Positions 1-10,611 are shown, counted from the stretch's first letter. The stretch is DNA of 64,000 nt from Diaphorobacter ruginosibacter (GCF_014395975.1 NZ_CP060714.1:4588001-4652000), one strand, 5' to 3'. A program made the numbers and translations. The notes: generated by a model from the sequence alone, not told the origin.

Positions 1-1324
1 CCACCCAGGACTCGTTGTCCGAGACCATGATGACCAGGTCCACCTTGGCCTTTTCGTCGGCCAGCAGCTTCAGGGGCGCGCTGCAGTTGGTTCCGCCTCC
101 ACCGATCTTCGCGAGCTTCTGTGCATTGGTCATCACGGAATCCCGGCCGTTCAGCTTGAGCTTCACCACCGCCTGCTCGAATGGCAGCACACGTGCATCG
201 CCGTTCTTGCGCAGCACCGCAGCCGCCATCAGGCCTGCCACGTCGATGCAGCGCACCTTGGACGAGGCCGATCCACGATACCCGGTGACGATGGTGCTCA
301 TCGAGCCCGACACGTCGGGGCACACCACCACGTTGCCTTCGAAGCGCGGCACGTTGGAGAGCGCGATTTCCATCGCGTCCTGCAAGGCGTTGCGCACGGC
401 GGCAGGTATCTGGTCGTCCGTGGCCATGTAGGCCGCCAGCAGCTGGTAGGGCATCACCCGGGCCCTGGCGATGGCGTTCGCATCACGCAGCTTGCGCGCG
501 ATCACGTCCGTCATTCCGGGCAGCCTGAACACCTCGTTGCGGGCGAAGGTGTTCAGATTCTGGCGAACCATCTGCCACGATCCCTTCCTGGCGATCTCCG
601 CCCATTGCTTGTTGTACAAGGCCAGGGCCGTCAGCATCTGGAAGGGCACGTCGGGCACGTCGAGCGAAACCACGCCCTTGGCGTTATCGCGCTTGAAGCG
701 TTCGAACGCCTGCGTGATGGGCGGCAGATCGGCCTCGTTGAAGGGCTTTCCGATCAGCCATGCGAACCACGCGGCACGCCAGGCCTCGGCAGGCTTGGGG
801 TGAACCATCTTCACCACGTCGGCGAGCGAAGGCGTGTTACCTACCGCGGCGTTCAGCAATTGCTTCTCGGATGCCGTCAGCAACCAGTTCTGCACCAGCT
901 TCTTGGGACGCGTTCCCAGCGACTTGCGGCCCATGGCGCCGCTTCGCACCACCTGCACGAAGTTGCGCAGCATCTTGCCGTTGTCGATCACGCGGCCGAA
1001 CACCTGCGCAAGCAGCTCGGTGTTCCACACGGCGAGCGCGGCGGCCAGCGTGGCAGGCATGTCCTTCATGTAGCCGCGTTCGCGGGCATAGACGGCAGTC
1101 TTGGCGGTGAACTCGTTATCCACCGTCAACACCAGGTTGGCGAGCTGGTCCAGCTGATCCTCAGCGCTGGCGTAGAAAGTCTGGCCCAGGCAACCGGTGA
1201 CCGCGATCTGCGCAAGCTGATGGCGCGGCTCGAACGCATATGCGCCGGAACCTGCGTTGTTCAGCGTGTTGGCCGGGGCCAGTGTTGCGCTGTTGCGGGT
1301 AGAGAAGAGTTGCGTGTTGACCAT
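1..1324 (-). CDS. rsr: TROVE-domain Ro60/Rsr protein, 3' end outside window
   Basis: Reading the minus strand from the ATG at 1322-1324 gives an uninterrupted frame to the window edge (about 441 codons), so the C-terminus is missing. The N-terminal two thirds resembles the all-helical TROVE ring that binds misfolded and Y RNAs. The last third is a von Willebrand A-type domain with a MIDAS motif DVSGSM near residue 340 and the glycine-threonine segment GGGGTNCS near residue 410. Bacterial Ro60 (Rsr) works with exoribonucleases in RNA quality control and is often encoded beside the RNA ligase RtcB and cyclase RtcA. An AAGGAAAG ribosome site lies about 7 bases before the ATG, and a sigma-54 promoter lies about 75 bases upstream. 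The divergent neighbour is rtcR, which fits membership of an RtcR-controlled RNA-repair operon continuing to the left. Confidence 0.9.
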   Translation of the reverse strand, partial: MVNTQLFSTRNSATLAPANTLNNAGSGAYAFEPRHQLAQIAVTGCLGQTFYASAEDQLDQLANLVLTVDNEFTAKTAVYARERGYMKDMPATLAAALAVWNTELLAQVFGRVIDNGKMLRNFVQVVRSGAMGRKSLGTRPKKLVQNWLLTASEKQLLNAAVGNTPSLADVVKMVHPKPAEAWRAAWFAWLIGKPFNEADLPPITQAFERFKRDNAKGVVSLDVPDVPFQMLTALALYNKQWAEIARKGSWQMVRQNLNTFARNEVFRLPGMTDVIARKLRDANAIARARVMPYQLLAAYMATDDQIPAAVRNALQDAMEIALSNVPRFEGNVVVCPDVSGSMSTIVTGYRGSASSKVRCIDVAGLMAAAVLRKNGDARVLPFEQAVVKLKLNGRDSVMTNAQKLAKIGGGGTNCSAPLKLLADEKAKVDLVIMVSDNESWV

Positions 1325-1396
1325 GATGACTTTCCTTTCGTCCTTGCTTTCCTTGTTTCTCGGATCTGTTGTTCAACTTGTGTTGTGCCTTCTTTA

Positions 1397-1414
1397 TTGC
1401 AACGGGTGTGCCAA
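1397..1414 (-). promoter_or_regulatory. Sigma-54 (-24/-12) promoter of the rsr operon
   Basis: On the minus strand this reads TTGGCACACCCGTTGCAA, which matches the sigma-54 consensus TGGCAC-N5-TTGC[A/T] with correct GG-to-GC spacing. It points toward rsr and would start transcription about 60 bases before the ATG at 1324. The divergent gene encodes RtcR, a sigma-54-dependent activator, so promoter and activator are matched. The AT-rich stretch 1415-1550 is where RtcR upstream activating sites would be expected, but I could not define them. Confidence 0.88.
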
Positions 1415-1554
1415 CTTTCTCCTCATGGCGCTTGGTTTGTATAACTTATTGATTTCATTTGATAAATTTCTTTATTCGGAAGATTGCCTAAAAAAATTGC
1501 AACTTCGTTTGTGAATAAAACTAGAATTAAAGATAGTGAATTAGAAAATTGGAT

Positions 1555-3177
<1,623 letters not shown>

Positions 3178-3769
3178 TTGACATTGTTGACAAGTTCGGT
3201 GCCCGCAGCGGCTTGTTCAACAAACTCATCAACAGAAAACCCCCATTTATGCACAGTTCATCAACATGCATGTCGTGGTACGAATTCCTTTGAATTCAAT
3301 GGTTTGCAGCAACAAAATGGCAGCCTTCGGAGTGGGCGGAGTGGGTCACTTCGCCGACCAGTGAACTGTGAATAACTTTGTGGGAAGAGACTGACAGAAA
3401 CACCTGATCCTGCGGGCGCTGCGGTGTACCGGAACGACGCTCTTTTGCCTGGATTCCCGAGACCATTTGTGGAAAAGGCTTGTGATAACCATGTGCATAA
3501 CCTCTGCATGGCTTGAGGATTTCTACGTCTTACAGGCGCTTCGCGGCGCGGTGGGGCGGGCGCAACGCATGGGGTTTGCGAGTCCCCAAGGCGGATTCGG
3601 CCGCTGGTAAAGTGCAGGCGAACGGTGGCTGCCACACTGCTGACATATGTCACGGATCGATGATCGATCACCATCGGCGTATTCAAGCGCCGCAGTGGGC
3701 ACCCACACAATCGGCGTCGCCTGAACCGGGGCGAGCAGTTGTTTTTGCAAATTCAAGGAGTGGTTCACT
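3178..3769. other. Intergenic region with a cluster of DnaA boxes
   Basis: No convincing gene lies here. Three perfect TTATNCACA boxes occur within 254 bases: 3247-3255 (plus), 3367-3375 (minus) and 3492-3500 (minus). A one-mismatch box TGTGGAAAA lies at 3468-3476 and a one-base-deleted TGTGATAA at 3481-3488. The left part (3180-3320) is locally AT-richer than the surrounding coding DNA. The end of the region carries the ribosome site AAGGAG for the next gene. The cluster is 25 kb from dnaA; whether it is a replication origin, a DnaA-titration site or a DnaA-regulated promoter cannot be told from sequence alone. Confidence 0.7.
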
Positions 3770-4600
3770 ATGAAGATCCGTCTGTTGGCTGCGGCCACCA
3801 TCGCCAGCCTGACCATGGTTTGCGGCATGGCCCATGCCGATCAACTTTCCGACATCAAGAAAAAGGGCGAACTGGTAGTGGGTGTGCTGGGCACGGATGA
3901 GCCGCTGAGCTTCATCGACCCCAAGACGCGCGAACTGGTGGGCTACGACGTGGACATGGGCCGTGCCGTGGCGCAGAAGCTGGGCGTGAAGCCGGTCTTC
4001 AAGCAGATCACGCTGGCGGCGCGCATCCCCGAGCTGCAGCAGGGCCGCATCGATTTGCTGGCCGCATCGCTCACGCACAACAAGGAGCGCGAGGGCCAGA
4101 TCGACTTCTCGCTGACCACCTTCATCACCGGCCAGAAGGTGATGGTCAAGGCGAACAACCCGATCAAGGACGTGCCCGAACTCGCCGGCAAGCGCGTGGC
4201 GACCGCCAAGGGCAGCTCGATGGAAGTGAACATCAAGAAGGCCGTGCCGACCGCCAACGTGATCTCGTTCGACACCTCGCCGCAGGCGCTGGTCGCCATG
4301 CAGCAGGGCAAGGCCGTGGCCTTCGTGAACGACGAGATGAGCCTGGTGCGCGCGATGGTGGAACTGGGCGACAAGCGCACCGAGTACAAGATCCTGCCCG
4401 CCAACATCAGCGTCGAGCCGCTGGCGCTTGGCATCAGGAAGGGCGAGGCCGAGTTCAAGAAGGTCGTGGACGAGACGCTGCGCGAGCTTGAGTCGAGCGG
4501 CAAGGCCGAGAACCTGTACGAGCACTGGTTCGGCCAGAAGAGCAGCCTGAAGATGGGCAAGCGCAGTTTCAAGATCGACAGCGACAAGATCGACGAGTGA
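3770..4600 (+). CDS. Amino-acid ABC transporter, periplasmic binding protein
   Basis: The 276-residue product starts with a classic Sec signal peptide ending at AHA (about residue 23). It continues as a family 3 solute-binding protein of the glutamate/aspartate and polar amino acid class, with GELVVGVLGTDEPLSF and VGYDVDMGRAVA near the mature N-terminus. It would capture an amino acid in the periplasm and deliver it to the two permeases and ATPase encoded next, the same gene order as gltIJKL. The ATG is preceded by AAGGAG at the right distance. A 129-base gap separates it from the first permease gene. The exact substrate is not readable from sequence; an acidic or polar amino acid is the family expectation. 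Confidence 0.88.
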   Translation: MKIRLLAAATIASLTMVCGMAHADQLSDIKKKGELVVGVLGTDEPLSFIDPKTRELVGYDVDMGRAVAQKLGVKPVFKQITLAARIPELQQGRIDLLAASLTHNKEREGQIDFSLTTFITGQKVMVKANNPIKDVPELAGKRVATAKGSSMEVNIKKAVPTANVISFDTSPQALVAMQQGKAVAFVNDEMSLVRAMVELGDKRTEYKILPANISVEPLALGIRKGEAEFKKVVDETLRELESSGKAENLYEHWFGQKSSLKMGKRSFKIDSDKIDE

Positions 4601-4729
4601 GGATGGCGCCTGCAGGCCGCCGCAAGCCCCCGCCGATGGCGGTCGACGGCTGCGGCACCTGCGGCCCATCGTGTTTTGTTTTGATGTGACGCGCCACCGG
4701 CGGGGCCGGCGCGCGGCAACGGCGCAGAT

Positions 4730-5425
4730 ATGACGACCTTCGATCCGCAGATGCTCATCTCGGGCCAGTACCACGACATGCTGGTGGCGGGCCTCAAGAT
4801 GTCGCTGCAGTACCTTTTCTACGGCTTCTGGATAGCGCTGCCCCTCGGTCTGGTGATCGCGCTGTGCAGGCTCTCGCCCTACAAGCCGCTGCGGGCCTTC
4901 GGCACCGGCTATGTGGAAGTGGTGCGCAGCATTCCGCTGCTCGCGCAGATGCTGTTCTGGTATTTCGGCGTGCCCGAGATGCTGCCCCAGGGCGTCAAGG
5001 AGGCGCTCTACGAGGGCCCGGTCGAGTCGATCTGCGCCGTGGTCGCGCTGGGCGTGTACACGGCGGCCTACATGGCGGAGGACATCCGCAGCGGCATCCG
5101 CGCGGTTCCGTCCGTGCAGATGGAGGCGGCGCGCTCGCTCGGGCTCTCGTACATGCGCGCGATGCGCCTTGTGATCCTGCCGCAGGCCTTCCGCCTCACC
5201 GTGCCGCCGCTGATCTCGCAGACGCTCAACCTCTGGAAGGGCACCTCGATCGCCACGGTGATCGGCGCGGCCGAGATGATGTATCAGGCCGGCCAGGTCG
5301 AGAGCCAGTCGTTCCGCAGCTTCGAGGCCTTCGCGTTCGTCAGCGTGGCCTACCTCGGGGTGTCGCTCATCATCACCGGCATCGCCAACTGGTTCCAGCA
5401 CCGCTGGCCCGTGCGCACCATGTGA
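4730..5425 (+). CDS. Amino-acid ABC transporter permease (GltJ/HisQ type)
   Basis: This 231-residue membrane protein has about five hydrophobic segments and the inner-membrane ABC permease EAA loop in the form QMEAARSLGLSYMRAMRLVILP (centred near residue 140), which docks the ATPase. The N-terminal transmembrane block with YVEVVRSIPLLAQMLFWYF is typical of the HEQRo family of polar amino acid permeases. It is the second gene of the four-gene importer and would pair with the next permease. Start: ATG 4730 gives the expected family length. The ribosome site is weak. Confidence 0.9.
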   Translation: MTTFDPQMLISGQYHDMLVAGLKMSLQYLFYGFWIALPLGLVIALCRLSPYKPLRAFGTGYVEVVRSIPLLAQMLFWYFGVPEMLPQGVKEALYEGPVESICAVVALGVYTAAYMAEDIRSGIRAVPSVQMEAARSLGLSYMRAMRLVILPQAFRLTVPPLISQTLNLWKGTSIATVIGAAEMMYQAGQVESQSFRSFEAFAFVSVAYLGVSLIITGIANWFQHRWPVRTM

Positions 5426-5459
5426 CGCGCGCGCCAACGCCAACGGAGAACACGAACCC

Positions 5460-6173
5460 ATGCTGGAACTCATCCAACAATACTGGCTGTACTTCCTGGT
5501 CGGCCAATACCCCAAGGGCCCGCTCGGCGGGCTGGCGCTCACGCTGATCCTGGCGGTGATGGGCCTGATCCTGTCGATGCCGCTCGGCCTCGCTTTCGGC
5601 CTGATGCGCGTGTCGCCCTACCGCTGGCTGCGCCTGCCGGTGACGGCGTTCGTCTACGTGGTGCGCGGCATGCCGCTGCTGATGGTGGTGTTCTGGGCCT
5701 ATTTCTTCCTGCCCAGCGTGACGGGCGTGAAGACCGACCAGTTCTGGACCATGCTGATCGCGCTGGTGGTGTTCGATGCGGCCTACCTCGCGGAGATCGT
5801 GCGCGCCGGCATCAACGGCCTGCCCCGGGGGCAGATGGAGTGCGCGCGCTCGCTGGGCCTGTCCTACATGAAGGCGATGCGCACCGTGATCCTGCCGCAG
5901 GCGCTGCGCAATTCGCTGCCCTCGCTGGTGAACCAGTTCATCTCCACGATCAAGGAGACGTCGCTGGGCTACATCATCGGCCTGGCCGAGGTCACCTTCA
6001 TCGCCACGCAGATCAACTCGCTGGTCTTCACCAAGCCGGCGGAAGTCTTCGGCATTTTGGGCCTGACCTACTTCGTGCTGTGCTTCGGCCTGTCGCGGGT
6101 GGCCCAGTGGATCGAGAAACGGCTGGAGCGAAAAGGCCTCGGCAATCGCATCGCCCCCAAGGTTGCAGCATGA
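5460..6173 (+). CDS. Amino-acid ABC transporter permease (GltK/HisM type)
   Basis: The 237-residue partner permease has the same architecture as the preceding gene, with FVYVVRGMPLLMVVFWAYF in the first membrane block and a clear EAA loop, QMECARSLGLSYMKAMRTV, near residue 130. It begins 34 bases after the first permease, behind an AACGGAGAA ribosome site. Its TGA stop overlaps the ATG of the ATPase gene, so the two are translationally coupled. Confidence 0.9.
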   Translation: MLELIQQYWLYFLVGQYPKGPLGGLALTLILAVMGLILSMPLGLAFGLMRVSPYRWLRLPVTAFVYVVRGMPLLMVVFWAYFFLPSVTGVKTDQFWTMLIALVVFDAAYLAEIVRAGINGLPRGQMECARSLGLSYMKAMRTVILPQALRNSLPSLVNQFISTIKETSLGYIIGLAEVTFIATQINSLVFTKPAEVFGILGLTYFVLCFGLSRVAQWIEKRLERKGLGNRIAPKVAA

Positions 6174-6913
6174 TTGAATTGAAGAACGTGAACAAGTGGT
6201 ATGGCGAATACCACGCGCTGGTCGATGTAAACGAAACCATCGGGACCGGCGAGGTGGTCGTGGTCTGCGGCCCCTCGGGCTCGGGCAAGTCCACGCTGAT
6301 CCGCACCATCAACCGGCTGGAGGAGATCCAGGGCGGCAACATCGTCCTCGACGGCCAGGACATCCACGATCCCAGGCTCGACGTGAACGTGCTGCGCGCG
6401 GGCATCGGCTTCGTGTTCCAGCAGTTCAACCTGTTTCCCCACCTGACGGTGCTGGAGAACTGCACGCTTGCGGCGATCCAGCTCGGCAAGCTGTCGGCGG
6501 CCGAGGCCCGGGAGCGCGCCATGTCGCTGCTTGAGCGCGTGGGCCTTGCGCACAAGGCGGCGGCCATTCCCAGCCAGCTCTCCGGAGGGCAGCAGCAGCG
6601 CGTGGCGATCGCGCGCGCGCTCACGCTGAAGCCGCCGCTCATGCTGCTCGATGAGCCCACCAGCGCGCTCGATCCGGAAATGGTGGGCGAGGTGCTTCTC
6701 GTGATGCGCGACCTGGCACGCGACGGCATGACCATGGTCTGCGTGACCCACGAAATGGGTTTTGCCCGCGAGGTGGCCGATCGCGTGATCTTCATGGACC
6801 AGGGCGCGGTGCTGGAGCGTGCCACGCCCCAGGATTTCTTCAATCGTCCGCAGCACCCACGCACGCAGAAGTTCCTGTCGGACATCCGCTCGCCGTTCGA
6901 GAAGACGTCATAG
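6170..6913 (+). CDS. Amino-acid ABC transporter ATP-binding protein
   Basis: The 247-residue ATPase has all core motifs: Walker A GPSGSGKST near residue 38, Q-loop FQQFNLFPH, signature LSGGQQQR near residue 140, Walker B LMLLDEPTSALDP and the switch histidine in VTHEM. The length and the FNLFPHLTVLEN segment place it in the polar amino acid (GlnQ/GltL) group. The start ATG at 6170 overlaps the stop of the upstream permease in an ATGA arrangement. It energises uptake through the two permeases upstream. Confidence 0.93.
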   Translation: MIELKNVNKWYGEYHALVDVNETIGTGEVVVVCGPSGSGKSTLIRTINRLEEIQGGNIVLDGQDIHDPRLDVNVLRAGIGFVFQQFNLFPHLTVLENCTLAAIQLGKLSAAEARERAMSLLERVGLAHKAAAIPSQLSGGQQQRVAIARALTLKPPLMLLDEPTSALDPEMVGEVLLVMRDLARDGMTMVCVTHEMGFAREVADRVIFMDQGAVLERATPQDFFNRPQHPRTQKFLSDIRSPFEKTS

Positions 6914-7173
6914 CGCGGAATGCCAGGGCGCGCTCCGGTCGCGCGCCAGGGCAGTACCCGAGCAAAGGCGCATCGTCGCCGAACCTGAGACAATTGCGCC
7001 CCGATTCGCTCCGTTCGGCACTCCCCCCTCCCTATCCGTCGGCAGGCATGCGCTTGCCGGCGATGACGTGCGCGCCTCGTCGGTACGTCCGTGGTGCGTC
7101 CTATTTGCACGCCTGGATGGGAGGAGCGCGCCCGTGGCGCCGTCGCTCACAGCCAGTCCAAGGACCCCATTGC

Positions 7174-8451
7174 ATGAACAATAACAACAGCACCGCCCTG
7201 CCGCAGGGCACCCACGCCGACGCGCCTGCCCGAGGCGCAGTCACAGAGGTCGACGCCTATAGCTGGAAGGCCCTGCTCGGCTCGGCCGTCGGCTACGCGA
7301 TGGATGGCTTCGACCTGCTGATCCTGGGCTTCATGCTCCAGGCCATCTCGGCGGACCTGCACCTCACCCCCGGCCAGGCCGGCTCGCTGGTCACCTGGAC
7401 CCTGGTGGGCGCGGTGTTCGGCGGCATTGTGTTCGGCGCCCTGAGCGACCGCTACGGCCGCATCCGCGTGCTGACCTGGACCATCATGCTGTTCGCGGTC
7501 TTCACCGGCCTGTGCGCCTTCGCGCAGGGCTACTGGGACCTGCTGGCCTACCGCACCATCGCGGGCATCGGCCTGGGCGGCGAGTTCGGCATCGGCATGG
7601 CGCTGGCCGCCGAGGCCTGGCCCGCACGCCACCGCGCGCGCGTGTCGTCCTATGTGGGACTGGGCTGGCAGGTGGGCGTGCTCGCCGCGGCGCTGCTCAC
7701 GCCGCTGCTGCTGCCGCAGATCGGCTGGCGCGGCATGTTCCTCGTGGGTGTGATCCCCGCCGTCGTCGCATGGGTGATCCGCAACCGCCTGCACGAGCCC
7801 GAAGTCTTCGTTCGCAAGGCCAGCGCTGCGCGCGGCGGGGCGGGCAGGGCCAATGCATTCCGCCTGCTGGTGAAGGACAAGGCCACGGCCAAGATCAGCG
7901 CCGGCATCGTCGTGCTGTGTTCGGTGCAGAACTTCGGCTACTACGGCATCATGATCTGGATGCCCAGCTTCCTCTCCAAGCAGCTCGGCTTCAACCTCAC
8001 CAAGTCGTCGCTGTGGACGGCGGTCACCATCCTCGGGATGATGGCCGGTATCTACATCTTCGGCCATCTCGCCGACCGCATCGGCCGCAAGCCCAGCTTC
8101 CTGCTGTTCCAGGCTGGATCGGTGGTGATGGTGCTGCTCTACGCCAATCTCACCGACCCCACCCAGATGCTCTGGGCCGGCGCCGTGCTGGGCCTGTTCG
8201 TGAACGGCATGCTCGGCGGCTATGGCGCGCTGATGTCGGAGGCCTATCCCACCGAGGCACGGGCCACCGCGCAGAACGTGCTTTTCAACATCGGCCGGGG
8301 CATCGGCGGCTTCGGCCCGGTGGTGGTGGGCGCACTGGTGACCGCCTATTCCTTCCAGGTGGCCGTGGCGGCACTGGCCGCGATCTACGTGCTGGACATG
8401 GTGGCCACGGCGTTCCTGGTGCCCGAGCTCAAGGGCAAGGAGCTGGATTAA
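7174..8451 (+). CDS. MFS transporter, aromatic acid:H+ symporter-like
   Basis: The 425-residue product has 12 predicted membrane helices. The first begins GYAMDGFDLLILGFML, with the DG-FD motif of the AAHS family (PcaK, BenK type). Loop 2-3 carries GALSDRYGRIRVL, the MFS A-motif, which recurs in the second half as GHLADRIGRKPS, so both halves are intact. AAHS proteins import aromatic acids such as benzoate derivatives with protons, and members related to sialic acid or nucleobase carriers also exist, so the substrate is open. ATG 7174 is chosen because the longer upstream frame lacks family similarity. The gene converges with the LysR gene downstream. Confidence 0.85.
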   Translation: MNNNNSTALPQGTHADAPARGAVTEVDAYSWKALLGSAVGYAMDGFDLLILGFMLQAISADLHLTPGQAGSLVTWTLVGAVFGGIVFGALSDRYGRIRVLTWTIMLFAVFTGLCAFAQGYWDLLAYRTIAGIGLGGEFGIGMALAAEAWPARHRARVSSYVGLGWQVGVLAAALLTPLLLPQIGWRGMFLVGVIPAVVAWVIRNRLHEPEVFVRKASAARGGAGRANAFRLLVKDKATAKISAGIVVLCSVQNFGYYGIMIWMPSFLSKQLGFNLTKSSLWTAVTILGMMAGIYIFGHLADRIGRKPSFLLFQAGSVVMVLLYANLTDPTQMLWAGAVLGLFVNGMLGGYGALMSEAYPTEARATAQNVLFNIGRGIGGFGPVVVGALVTAYSFQVAVAALAAIYVLDMVATAFLVPELKGKELD

Positions 8452-8487
8452 CCGGAGAACCGGGCGCGAACAAGCAAGCCGGCAGCC

Positions 8488-8496
8488 TGTGGATAA
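8488..8496 (-). promoter_or_regulatory. Isolated perfect DnaA box
   Basis: The plus strand reads TGTGGATAA, the complement of TTATCCACA. It lies in the 141-base spacer between the convergent MFS and LysR genes, where no promoter is expected. A single box can occur by chance. It is recorded because other boxes cluster at 3247-3500 and flank dnaA. Confidence 0.5.
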
Positions 8497-8592
8497 GCCT
8501 GTTGGGAAGCTTGGGGCGAGTTGTTGGCTGACTGTGGGGCAGGTGTGGGGAAATTGCGAGGGACTGGCCGCATTGCGCCTTCCCGCCCTCTC

Positions 8593-9483
8593 TCACGCGA
8601 ACCGCTGAACCACAAACTCCTTGAGGCGCTCGGCCGCCCGTGACAGCGGGTGGTGGCGGTGCCAGATCACGTTCAGGTGGGTGCGCAGGCGGGTGTCCGC
8701 AAGCGGCTTGAGCGCGGGCAGCCCTTGCAGGCCCAGGGTGGAAAAGCGCTCCGGCGTGAACGCGATGCCCAGGCCCTTCTGGGCCATCAGCAGCATGGGC
8801 AGCGTTTCCACGCCGGTGTAGATCACCTCGGGCGAGAAACCAGCCTCGTGGCAGCTGCGCATCAGCATGTCGGTGATGCCGGTACCGAGCAGCGAGTTGT
8901 GCAGCATGAAGCGCTCGTTGCGCAGGTCCTCGATGTGGATCGGCTGGTCGCTGGCGTGCAGCGGATGGTCGGGGGGCAGGGCGACGCGCAGGGGCTCGTC
9001 CATCACCACGCGGTTCTCGAATTCGGGTGCGATGTACTGGCTGCGACAGATGATCAGGTCCAGGTTGCGCTCGCGCAGGCGCTGCAGCATGTAGCCGGTT
9101 TCGCCCTCGTGGACGTGGGCGGTCACGTTCAACTGCTGCTCGGCGATGTGCTGCATCACGCTGGGCATGATGAACAGGCTGGCCGCCGTGGCGCAGCCGA
9201 TGCGCACGGTGCCGCGCGCGCCGTGCTCGGCCTCGCGCAGCTCGCGGCGCATCGCCTGCAGGCTGGCCTGCAGCGCCTTGGCGCGCAGGTAGAACAGTTC
9301 GCCAACGGCGGTGGGCGCCAGGCGGTGGCCGCTGCGGTCGAACAGGGTCACGCCCAGTTCGTCCTCCAGCTTGCGCAGCAGGATGCTGAGCGGTGGCTGC
9401 GTCATGTGCAGGCGCGCGGCGGCTGCGGAGACGCTGCCTTGCTCATACACGGCGATGAAGCATTTCAGGCGATGCTCGTCCAT
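8593..9483 (-). CDS. LysR-type transcriptional regulator
   Basis: The 296-residue protein begins MDEHRLKCFIAVYEQGSVSA, the standard LysR winged helix-turn-helix. The recognition helix lies around TQPPLSILLRKLEDELG, followed by FDRSGHRLAPTAVG. The remaining two thirds is the periplasmic-binding-protein-like effector domain. It is divergent from the Bug receptor gene at 9598, and a dyad with the LysR T-N11-A form lies between them. It probably controls the receptor and the downstream peptidase gene, and itself. The effector is unknown. Confidence 0.92.
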   Translation of the reverse strand: MDEHRLKCFIAVYEQGSVSAAAARLHMTQPPLSILLRKLEDELGVTLFDRSGHRLAPTAVGELFYLRAKALQASLQAMRRELREAEHGARGTVRIGCATAASLFIMPSVMQHIAEQQLNVTAHVHEGETGYMLQRLRERNLDLIICRSQYIAPEFENRVVMDEPLRVALPPDHPLHASDQPIHIEDLRNERFMLHNSLLGTGITDMLMRSCHEAGFSPEVIYTGVETLPMLLMAQKGLGIAFTPERFSTLGLQGLPALKPLADTRLRTHLNVIWHRHHPLSRAAERLKEFVVQRFA

Positions 9484-9504
9484 ATAGTTTCTGTATAAAA
9501 CCTA

Positions 9505-9523
9505 GTCTGAATATATATTAGAC
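9505..9523. promoter_or_regulatory. Probable LysR operator (T-N11-A dyad)
   Basis: GTCTGAATATATATTAGAC has arms GTCT and AGAC separated by 11 bases, which is the T-N11-A LysR box form, with an AT-rich centre. It lies 22 bases before the LysR start and about 75 bases before the Bug receptor start, in the only AT-rich part of the divergent spacer. The match is by form only. Confidence 0.6.
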
Positions 9524-9597
9524 AGTACAAATATGCCTGTCTACACTGCGTCGCGTCCTGCGCCTGGAAACGGCAGCCACACCCTTTGGAGACACGC

Positions 9598-10611
9598 ATG
9601 CAACAACGACACAACCGCCGCCGGGTCTTGCGCCTGGCCCTGACCTCCTGCCTGCTGCCCGCCCTGGGCATGACCACGGCGCTGAACGGCGCGATGGCGC
9701 AGTCGCTCGACTGGCCGCGCAAGTCGATCAAGGTGGTGGTGCCCTATCCGCCGGGCGGCACGGCTGACATCATGGGCCGCCTCGTGGCGCTCAAGCTGGG
9801 CAAGGCGTTTCCGAAGATCAGCGTGTATGTGGAAAACGTCTCCGGAGGCGCGACGGTGCCCGGCGCGCTCAGCGTGATGCGCGATGCACCCGACGGCCAC
9901 ACGCTGCTGCTCGCGAGCGACAACACGCTCAACATCAACCACTGGCTGCTGAAGAATCCGCGCTACGACGGCGACAAGGACTTCACGCCGGTCACCGTGC
10001 TCAACACCTACCCCCACTGGCTGATCGTGAACGCGAACGGCCCCTACAAGACCTTCGACGACCTGGTGAAGGCCATGCGCGCCAAGCCCGGCAAGCTGTC
10101 GATCAGCGTGAACACGGTGGGCGGGGCCGCCTACCTGGCGCTGGACAGCTGGCGCCGCGAGAACGGGCTCGATTTCGAGATCGTTCCCTACCGTGGCTCG
10201 GCGCCCGCCGTGACCGACCTGATCGGCGGCGTGATCGACGGGCATGTGGACGTGGTCGGTTCCTCGATCGCCCATGCCCGCAGCGGCCGCGTGGCGCCTC
10301 TCGTGATCATGCGCAGCAAGGGCGTGAAGGAATTCCCGAACGCCATCACGCAGAACGAAAGCGATCCGAAGGCGCTGACCGTGCAGTCGAACCAGTCGGT
10401 GGTGGTGCGCAGCGGCACGCCGCAGGCCATCGTGGACAGGCTCTACGAGATCCTGAAGACATCGTCTGCCGAGGAGGACTACCTCAAGACGATCGACACC
10501 CTGAGCATCGAGTCCGTGCTGACGGAGCCTGCCAAGGCCAAGGCATTCCTGCTCCAGGAGACCCGGCGCTATGGCGTCCTGGTGGAGAAGTCCGGGCTTG
10601 AAAAGCAGTAA
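9598..10611 (+). CDS. Bug-family (TctC) periplasmic binding protein
   Basis: The 337-residue protein has an arginine-rich n-region and a signal peptide ending near GAMAQS. The Bug/TctC signature WPRKSIKVVVPYPPGGTADIMGRL follows at the mature N-terminus, then the usual two-lobed binding fold. Such receptors are extremely numerous in Comamonadaceae and Bordetella and bind carboxylates; some feed tripartite tricarboxylate transporters and many act as orphans. ATG 9598 is chosen for the TTGGAG ribosome site 7 bases upstream; an in-frame TTG at 9586 is the alternative. The MlrC-like gene follows after 99 bases on the same strand. Confidence 0.92.
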   Translation: MQQRHNRRRVLRLALTSCLLPALGMTTALNGAMAQSLDWPRKSIKVVVPYPPGGTADIMGRLVALKLGKAFPKISVYVENVSGGATVPGALSVMRDAPDGHTLLLASDNTLNINHWLLKNPRYDGDKDFTPVTVLNTYPHWLIVNANGPYKTFDDLVKAMRAKPGKLSISVNTVGGAAYLALDSWRRENGLDFEIVPYRGSAPAVTDLIGGVIDGHVDVVGSSIAHARSGRVAPLVIMRSKGVKEFPNAITQNESDPKALTVQSNQSVVVRSGTPQAIVDRLYEILKTSSAEEDYLKTIDTLSIESVLTEPAKAKAFLLQETRRYGVLVEKSGLEKQ

